From: Avena insularis
Lineage: Eukaryota; Streptophyta; Magnoliopsida; Poales; Poaceae
Length of the DNA: 64,000 nt
Reading direction: 5' to 3'
NCBI GenBank assembly: GCA_023614405.1
Contig: CM042688.1
Location: forward strand, 67,318,253-67,382,252
A model generated the notes under the pieces. It did not search any database, was not told the DNA's origin, and was given only the letters and a program-made list of their open reading frames with translations. The number at the start of each line of letters is the position of its first letter. Within the stretch, counting starts at the first letter, position 1. Shown here piece after piece: positions 56,341 through 64,000 of the stretch. The position numbers were made by a program, and so were the translations under genes.

Positions 56341-57529
56341 CGGCCACCCCATGGGCCCCGCGCGGGGGGCTGGCCCACTAGGGCACCGGCCAATCCATTG
56401 GCCCCCTTCTCCCTCTGTCCTTTCCCTAATGGGCCTTCTCCCCTCTGGGAATTGGCCCATTAAGCCTTTGACCATTTAAATTGATTTTTCTCTTTATTAA
56501 ATAATTATGAATAAATGATTAACTCAATATTTAACATTCATTCACATATTATTCAACCTCCTTGGCTATGGAATACTTCCACCTCCACTCCAGACATCCT
56601 CCGGACTTACCGAAACCCTTCCGGTTTTCTCTCTACTATTCTTCGATGATTCTACTAATCCTATAAACACTCTCTAAGCATCATCAATTCCTTAAGCGTG
56701 ATACCCCACGGTTCGGGAACACTCCAGACATGGTCGGGACACTCCCGCACCAATGATTGATAGAGGGACCTGGATGGCCATGTGACCCCTATGTGTTCCA
56801 CGAAGATCTTTCGTCTTTTGAACCGGGACAATCGTGTCTTATTCCCTTTGTCTCTCGATACTTGCATTGCCCGAGATCTGATCAATGACATCACCATGTC
56901 GTGTTCAAGCTCATTACTGAATAATGCTACTTGACTCGTTCCGACAAGTGATATCCCCGTGATCAAATCACACGCTGCGCGGCTATTAGATATAACTTCT
57001 CCAAGTGGGCCCGTTGAGTATCTTCCCGTCACATGGACGGACAAATCCCGCTCTTGACATATATTGCCTCTACGGTTTCCTCCGAGTACCTGAACACACC
57101 TTTCTAACCACTGTATTACCAAGTGGCGCTTGATGCTATCTAAGCACTCTTGGGAGACAGTGATTGATATAGCCTCATGGTCTAAGGAGTAGTCTACAAG
57201 GATCCATTTCTAATCATCGTTACTTTAACTTCATGACATGATCGGGTCACGATCTTTAGGTTGGGTATTGGTTCATCATCTCATTCTCGGAATGAGATGA
57301 CTCCATTTCGAACTGGCATAAATTCCACATGATCAGGAAACATGGTCATCTGTTGACCAATGAACAAGTGACTAGAGTTTCACTGGGAAGCCCTGGTTGT
57401 TTGTATATCACACGTGTATTGATGTTTCCATTCAATACAGTTATAGCATGATATAAAGCTTAATCATAAACTATATGAAATATGATAATAGTCCTTATAA
57501 CTATTTGTCTCTAGGGCATATTTCCAATA
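56341..57529 (-). repeat. Left (3') LTR of G, outer portion
   Basis: It continues G's LTR after H (CGGCCACCCCATGGGC..) and ends, on the minus strand, at TATTGGAAATATGCCCTAG, the LTR start (canonical TGTTGGAA). It overlaps the 5' LTR at 62690-62763 only in the CCCATGGGC..TTTCCCTAATGGG stretch. The minus-strand frame 57122-56661 lies inside the LTR and is not credited. Confidence 0.85.
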
Positions 57530-57544
57530 GTCTCCCACTTGCAC
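57530..57544 (-). other. Polypurine tract of element G
   Basis: The minus strand reads GTGCAAGTGGGAGAC just before the 3' LTR, the sequence usually found next to BARE/Angela-type LTRs. Confidence 0.75.
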
Positions 57545-60440
57545 TAGAGTACAAATACACTAGCTGCATTTGTTCTTAATCATTGGCACCACATATCTGG
57601 TACCCTGAACATGCTTGCTCATGGAAGAGGTTGAGTCTTGGGTCTATACTTTACAGTCCCAAATCCTTTGCAACTTTACTAATGTCACCTTTATTGACAT
57701 TAATACTTTATCATGACATGATAGCATCTGTGTGTATGCATCGTAGCTATGGCAGCAGAACGAGGCCTGATTCCAGGAGCCTACAGTGACTTTAGATCAA
57801 CCTCGAGGGCTTTCTCATGGGCACTGTGCCCTAGGACACATCATTCTACGTTAAAAGTGAACTAGCCCCGCCATAACATTATAAAACACTTTAGATGGTA
57901 CCCATATCTATTATTATACATGTATTCATCGAAACACTAGTGCACTCTGTGCAACTTTCGTTGTTTTGTTCACCTTGCTTCCTACTTGACTTCTATCGGT
58001 ATTTACGGGAGTTTCCAACATATTCCCTTATAACACAACCCTTTATGTTTTAACATATGTCATCCTTTATGGATTCGGAAAACATGTCTGCAGTTCTTTA
58101 CTAGACACTGCGGACAAAATCAGCTCAATGTTCTATGATTCGAACTTAATCACTTTTAAACGTTCCTTATTGGATCATATATTATGTTAAGTTATCATCA
58201 TGGTTTTCTGAGATAGAACCTATGTCTTAACATAGTGGATGATGATCATCCTTTTCTTTCTTTCAACCATTGATGTTAAACTTAATACTATTCCTAATTT
58301 GAGTTATTAAGGACTAGTTCTTTAATTAACTTCTATTCTGAAACCCTTTTCAGAATCCCATAAGGAATACTACATAATATCATAATATACTTATTATCAA
58401 CTTCTACAGCTTATAAATCATTATTTATAAGTATTTGCGCTTTCGTTCTTAACACAATTAAGAATTACTCCTATAAGCTCCCACTCAAAAATATGTCAAT
58501 CACATATTGTTTTAGGACGACTTCCATAGCTCCCACTCAACTTTATGCAAATTGCATATCCACTCACTATTTTGAATAACTTCAAAATCCTTTGATCAAA
58601 TATCAAACTTGGAGTTTTACTATGAGATACAAGTACTATTACTAGTTTTAAATCCATGAGACATTTAGCACACTTGAATCAAATTCATTTGAATTCGTCC
58701 AATACTTGACAAATTGTGCTTTTGTCATTCACCCCCTTTTCCACTATGGCTTTGCAGTCATTTGGGAAAATTCAAGTAACCCTTTTTACTTATGAGATTC
58801 GGCAACGAATTGCTTCCTAATCTCAAGTGAATTTTGTTTTTAGGATTTATCATAATTCTAGTTTACCATTATTTCCTTAGTAGTTCATAGGTATGTCATA
58901 TTCTAATAATCATGACAAATGATTCACAAATGTCTCCATACAAGATATGGGTTACATTTTGAATCCAACTTCATGTAGTGAAAACACCAGTGGAGAAAAC
59001 ACAATGATCATTATCATTGATTCTTTCCTTTGTGAAGAGAATCGTTCAGGAACATTGTCCGTTGTGCTTCTCAACACTCTGATGCGGGGATTTGAATCCT
59101 CATCGTGTTTCACACTATCTTCCATTTGCTTCATAATCGAGAAATATCACTAAAAGTGAGCTTTCTCAAGAATGTACCAAAATCCAAGCAATACCAGTTT
59201 TACTTCTCTTTTGGTTTCAGCTATGGATTTCATATTCAAAGTTTCCAATGAATACTCTACAAGGACTTATTCGCTATTGTTTTGGTTATGTCGAAAAACC
59301 CCCCAAAACTTTCATGAATTCAAATGGTTCGCTACATTCTAATTGAGTGCTAACTATTTCTTAACTAATGGTCTCTACATCTACACTACAACGATTTATT
59401 TGGTGCCTTCTATTCACCCACTTTGATATCTAATATCACATTGTGATGCTTTGCATTTTGACGTTTCAAAACGCTTTGCATTCCACAATTTATTTTATGC
59501 CATTCTTATAAAGTCGAATTTCATTACTATTGATCAAATCGTAGTAATTAGATTCTCTTTTATATTTATACCCTTTGTTGATGAAACACTTTGATCATAT
59601 CAAATAATTTCATATTCATGTTTCCTTTGGTAAACTACTTTACACTTTTAAACAATCGTATAATGATAATTACCATTTTCGTTAAAACGCAATACATCGA
59701 ATATGTATTTACTTTTAACAATTCATTAAACACTTTGTATTCAAGTAATACACGGTGTTCAAGTTATTTTGCCGAACTTAGGCATGATTTATATGTGATA
59801 AGAAATTGAATGACTTTCACATATTATCATATAACTTTGAATTTATACAATGGTTTCATTCATTAATGAAATATCATTAAGTTGGGTATTTTAAGGCATT
59901 TCAATATTTTAGAAATTTTCAAGTATTATCAATTAGTTTCGATCAACAAGGATAATTCACACATAATCAAACAAGATATGAACATGAATAGAAATCATCA
60001 TAAAAGTAGACCAACTGTTTGTTACAAACTCATATGAATAACCGTCTCACAAAGTGTGAGACACATTAAAGAAGTTCACAATATTTTGATTACAATAATC
60101 ATCCTAAACACAAACTAAATGATAAATGTCGATGGAGAGTGTCGTTGGCCATCATCATCATGCTCGCCATCAACACGCAACGTCACCTCCTCTCTAGCAA
60201 GCACCTCTCATGGAGAAGGACCCGTTTTCAGCAAAACAGAACAAGTATCAAATATACTTAACACTGCAAATGTGTTTGCAAGATTATAGCATTTATAAAA
60301 TTGTATATCAAATATATACCTTTGTCATTGATGACCTGAGTGACATCTGGTTCAATCAACACATTCCTGAGATGTGTCACGAAGCGGTGGAACTCCATTG
60401 ATTTTGTGTCGCCCCTCATAATGCAAGTCCTGACTTGTGC
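57545..60440 (-). other. AT-rich internal region of G, no pol found
   Basis: About 2.9 kb with only short frames on both strands. I looked for copia integrase and RT signatures (including the YVDDM motif) and found none. Short repeated phrases (GGGAGCTATGG.., TGAGTGGGAGCT on the minus strand near 58470-58540) suggest a transcribed non-coding or heavily eroded region. Confidence 0.5.
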
Positions 60441-60910
60441 TTAGTAGCTTGGTGGCAGCGACCGCAGCACAACACTGTTCGCAAAAGAGCTCGTCATCCA
60501 GCTATCCAGGAAGTATGCAGGCCTCATGTACACATCATTCATGCGCTCCAAGTGGTCGTCCAGTGATGAGTTCTCCTCCATCTTAATGGAGAGGAAGTCT
60601 CCCATCAGCTCATGCTCCCATATGCATGCTTGTTCCATGAAATGTGTCCTAAGTTGTAGCATCACCGAACGAGGGTTGACATCACCCACGAAAGGCCACA
60701 GCTCATCCACCATTCCAAAACACATAGTAACTAAAATGAAGGAGGCTATCTCCCGACGGAGATAGAGGTCTTCCTGCTACTTTGGGGTCTCTAGGTTAAT
60801 GGGCTGATCCAAATCCTTCCCGTCGAGTATGTAGTCGACCACGTCATTCTTGCTAAGGAGAACGTGGAGACGCGCAACCCATATGGAGAAGTTTGATCCA
60901 TCTAATCTAA
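60441..60910 (-). pseudogene. gag: Copia-type gag remnant of G
   Basis: The minus strand encodes DGSNFSIWVARLHVLLSK, the usual opening of copia gag (N-F-x-x-W). After a TAG near 60776 (the reverse of CTA) comes the frame 60725-60441, with LRTHFMEQACIWEHELMGDF, then LSIKMEENSSLDDHLERMND and LRSLPPSY, the UBN2-type gag core. No zinc knuckle is seen. It is the only coding remnant of G. Confidence 0.6.
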
Positions 60911-62052
60911 GCTTCTCTGCTTCTAACTCAATTAACAACAGGAAAGGTGGCATCTACATTTACAATTGCAAGAAGGAATTCAGACTAAGTTTATAATTAA
61001 ATGAGTTAATAATAACTCCACTCAGAAACACCTATCCCCATAAGGGTTCCTAGTGATAACACGACCCCTATCAGCCACATCTCCCCCGATCGTCACGGCC
61101 ATCGATGTGGGTTCAAGGGTGGATGCTAAACGTCGGTCACATCATTCATGCGACTCGTGCTCGATCTTTCGACCGTCCGTGTTCCGAGGCCATGTCTGCA
61201 CATGCTAGGCTCGCCAACTCAACTTTAGTGTATTTGTTGTGCAACATGGCTTACACCCACTGTATGCAAACGTAGATATGTCTGACACCCATGCCTGTAC
61301 CATGGATCTCCTCATACCGAAGAACTTTCTTGGTGGTGCACACTAAGGGGGAACACAATCGTTGGTAATTTTAACAGGGGTCATCTTATTAGGCTACCGC
61401 CGAGTATCTAATACTAGCACACAATAAGATATGCAAACAATAACATTGAATGTAAATGCGATGTGATGTGGTCCTTCACGTCGTTATCTCCGTCCGTCGT
61501 CACCCGATTCCGGCGCCAGGGTTCCGGCGCCATAGACACCAGGGTACCGGTATCATTCCGGTGTGGTAGTCTGTCACCTCTGTGCCTATCTACTACTACG
61601 TAACAAAAGGTAATCATTTTACCTTTGCCACAACCATATCACAAAGCAACGCACCTGCAAAACAAAGTTAGATGCCTCTACTTTATCTTTGCATGTTTTA
61701 CGTGGCTGAATGGGCTTTCGCACAAGAATCGTTCTTACCTATGAACTTTCAGCACAACACGGATCAAGTAGTTGTCTCTACTACACCCCTTTCGGGGCCC
61801 TCCGTTGAAAATGGCATACCAACTAATGCGAGAGAGACAGACACCCCCCTAAGCCACTTCATACGGTACAAGCCGTATGTCAAGCGTGGACCAGTCTCAC
61901 GAATGAACGCGTAAATTCGGTTGGGAGGCGCTTCATCAAGCATTACTGCAGTATACACAAGTACACGTGGGAGGGTAACAACTAAAAGATCAATGCCCAC
62001 ACGCTACATCTCGTGTGTTCTACCAGTACTAGCATTACTACGCATAGATCTA
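60911..62052 (-). other. Leader region of element G
   Basis: Sequence between PBS and gag, about 1.1 kb, with no credible ORF. The two overlapping short frames at 61672-62000 on opposite strands are chance. Confidence 0.5.
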
Positions 62053-62064
62053 GCTCTAATACCA
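62053..62064 (-). other. Primer-binding site of G (initiator tRNA-Met)
   Basis: The minus strand reads TGGTATTAGAGC, one base after the LTR end; the canonical copia PBS is TGGTATCAGAGC. Confidence 0.88.
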
Positions 62065-62065
62065 C

Positions 62066-62763
62066 TGTTGGGGTTCCGTGTATGAAAACAATAAATTTTA
62101 CCCTACGCCCCTGAACCCCTGATGCTGCCAGGACCTATCTATTAGTAATACAGTAACGTGAGGGGCTTTTCGTGAACTTACCCTTGAAGACCTAAAAGCG
62201 TTGTCAACGCTCAGGAGAGCGTGGTTGATGTAGACGAGCCGAAGCCGACCTCAAGGTCGTGATGAAGTCCTCACGCTCCAACGGATCCAACGACTTGAGT
62301 GCCTCAAGTGCGACACCTTGTGGGGAGCTACACATGTCCGGTACCTGACGATGACTCCCGCTTCCCCGATCCAGCAGCAATTGCGGAAGTAGAGCTCCCG
62401 GATCCGAATCCCGCAACGCGACGGTGTTCCGCGGTGAAGATGTCTCTCGTTCGCGCAGTCCAGACTTGGGACCACGGTCACGAGAGAGAGAGAGGGAGAC
62501 AGAAAATATCAATTACAGGTCCTCCCAAAAGTGAGAAGACCTTTATTGATTATTGGTTGTATTTTATTTGGCCAAATACCCCCACAATATATAGGGGGAG
62601 GGGATGTACTACCTCCCTCAAAGTCCCGGGGTGGGACTAAAGGAGAGGAGGGTGGAGGGGTGGCACTGCCGCCCACCCCATGGGCTCCACGCGAGGGAGC
62701 TGGCCCACTAGGGCGCCGGCCACCCCCTTGGCCCCCTTCTCCCTCTCTCCTTTCCCTAATGGG
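62066..62763 (-). repeat. Right (5') LTR of G, truncated
   Basis: On the plus map it starts TGTTGGGGTTCCGTGTATG and matches 25759-26393, then 56341-56460. It stops after TTTCCCTAATGGG, where unrelated sequence begins. About 1.1 kb of its outer part is missing. Confidence 0.85.
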
Positions 62764-64000
62764 TGTAACTACCTCGGTGAATTACGCTCTATGTTGCATG
62801 CCTGGATGAGCGAAAGTGGTTAAAATAGTACGGTGGGGCCAGGGGCCACTCACAGGTAGACCTTTCGGCCGTCCTAACCACTTCCAAAACATCGGGACAA
62901 GAACGAGCGGCGTAATCGACAGGCGAAGGGATCAACTACATACACAAGTATGTATGCAAGCCACCATACAACAGTTTCCAGAGCCATTCCATCTAAAAGA
63001 AATAGAAATATTGCAACACCATACGGCAAGATCCAAATATCCTAGATAGAGATAATAGTTTAGGATAGCTCCTCATACCTCAAACATCAGAGTATCAGGC
63101 GGAAGCGGAAAACAAGATCCGAGTACAGATAAGAAGCAAATCGGCATAAGATGCCACATAAATAAACACATCCCGCCCACAGATCTCACGGATCCCCATC
63201 CCCGGAATCTCTACACCGAGTGATCGTTGCCAACATCATCATCGCCTCTCCACCCAGTATCCATCTTGCGAGTACACCTGTTCATCTGAATCAAACAATT
63301 TATCGTGTGAGACCCTAGGGGTACTCAGCAAGTCTTTATGCCTCTAAAGGGGACATAACCTGGGGTGACGCAATTGCAACAAAAGATAATACGTAACAAA
63401 TCTATAGATACTCGCTAACCATACGCCTAACCAATGATAGACGGATGTCCGTTAATTAGTAACAACAGTTATAACAGTACAATTAACAGATCCATCCTCC
63501 TTCTCGCTTACCAATGAGAAAGCGGACAAACAACCCATCCGTTGGCAGTTTATTAACCATTCCATGAGTATTTCACTACTTACTAGTCAGGTACTTAGTC
63601 AAATTAAAAGCGGTACTTTAGTTATACTTGTCTATGATCGAGAAACTATGCTCCAAGTCGTCCATAACATGACACGGCCGTAGAAGATTTACCCTACAGG
63701 GGTGCACAAATAGCAACACACACTCGATCAACCTCGGAAAAACCAAATCAAAACCCAACAAGGCATTCACGACAAAGCGATCACAGGATTCAAAAATATT
63801 TCAGGGGGCCACCCCATTAAGCTACCCGCAACGAAGTTGGCCAGCTCCGAGATGGACCCAAGGTTTGCGTCAATGGCTGTAAACGACTGGAAACCCGAAA
63901 GTGTGACTAGGCTTGTCGATACCGCGAAAACACTCCGCATCCAAAATAGTACAGGTGCTCCACGCACAATCTTAAATAAAACAGTAAAGCATGGCATAAG
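62764..64000. other. Unclassified repeat-like sequence to window end
   Basis: It begins TGTAACTACCTCGG, which could be an LTR start, directly at the break in G's LTR. No ORF of substance, PBS or second LTR is visible. It does not resemble the other elements here and does not continue element C. Confidence 0.35.

Larger units (their letters stand above)
25759..62763 (-). mobile_element. Element G: copia-type (Angela/BARE-like) retrotransposon, gag only
   Basis: The minus-strand order is 5' LTR (62763-62066, truncated), PBS to initiator tRNA-Met (62064-62053), gag remnant (60910-60441), AT-rich internal region, PPT (57544-57530), and 3' LTR (57529-56341 plus 26393-25759). The 3' LTR is split by 30 kb of nested insertions (H, D, E). 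The LTR opening GGAAATATGCCCTAGAG is characteristic of Triticeae BARE/WIS/Angela LTRs. No copia integrase or RT motif was found in the 4.5-kb internal region, so it looks non-autonomous or gutted. Confidence 0.8.

Noticed and set aside
56661..57122. 153-codon minus-strand frame
   Set aside because: Lies in G's copia LTR; no protein family and no reason to expect coding there.
61672..62000. Two overlapping 78-80 codon frames on opposite strands
   Set aside because: In the leader of G between PBS and gag; no motif and mutually exclusive.

Overview
This window is intergenic DNA from a large, repeat-rich plant genome. It is most likely a pooid grass (wheat, barley, rye, oat or ryegrass relatives). 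The evidence is a copia LTR opening with the BARE/WIS/Angela-like GGAAATATGCCCTAGAG, Athila- and Tat-type gypsy elements with grass-type LTRs, and extreme nesting. I see no host single-copy gene, no tRNA or rRNA gene, no CRISPR array and no bacterial or organellar genes. Nearly all of the sequence can be assigned to nested LTR retrotransposons, often bounded by 5-bp target-site duplications (TSDs) readable by eye.

Left part (1-17167). An LTR end (1-447) cuts a minus-strand, Athila-like 'family II' element (448-1838). That element meets, head to head, a plus-strand family II element 'A' (1839-17167; gag remnant, tRNA-Asp-type PBS, 3' LTR 15654-17167). A is split by a complete non-autonomous element 'B' of LTR family I (3719-10683, TSD ATGCT) and by a minus-strand family I solo LTR (13369-14919, TSD GTACC).

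Middle part (17271-25758). Tat-type Ty3/gypsy element 'C' (LTR, PBS, gag, PR, RT, RH, INT, all decayed) is on the plus strand. A family II solo LTR (21503-23004, TSD CACCA) sits inside its reverse transcriptase.

Right part (25759-62763). A minus-strand, gag-only copia element 'G' interrupts C just after the integrase core. G's left LTR is itself split by a family I LTR complex 'H' (26394-56335, TSD ACCGC). H is split by Tat-type element 'D' (28536-55488, minus strand, TSD ATGTC). D's gag is split by 'E' (41577-54457, TSD CTCGC), a tandem LTR-internal-LTR-internal-LTR array. The nesting order is therefore C > G > H > D > E. The last 1.2 kb (62764-64000) is an unclassified repeat fragment.

Most interesting content: (i) D carries, antisense to its pol, a decayed seven-exon gene (30038-34447) whose six introns all keep reading phase, with its own promoter-like region and a 59-bp minisatellite in one intron. 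(ii) A polypurine-tract-like motif is repeated at the RNase H-integrase junction of C and D. (iii) The tandem E array carries an unrecognised ORF, decayed differently in its two copies. (iv) A, B and E share one 3' non-coding tail but differ in coding modules and, for A, in LTR. (v) Family I LTR ends form a hairpin whose two arms change together.
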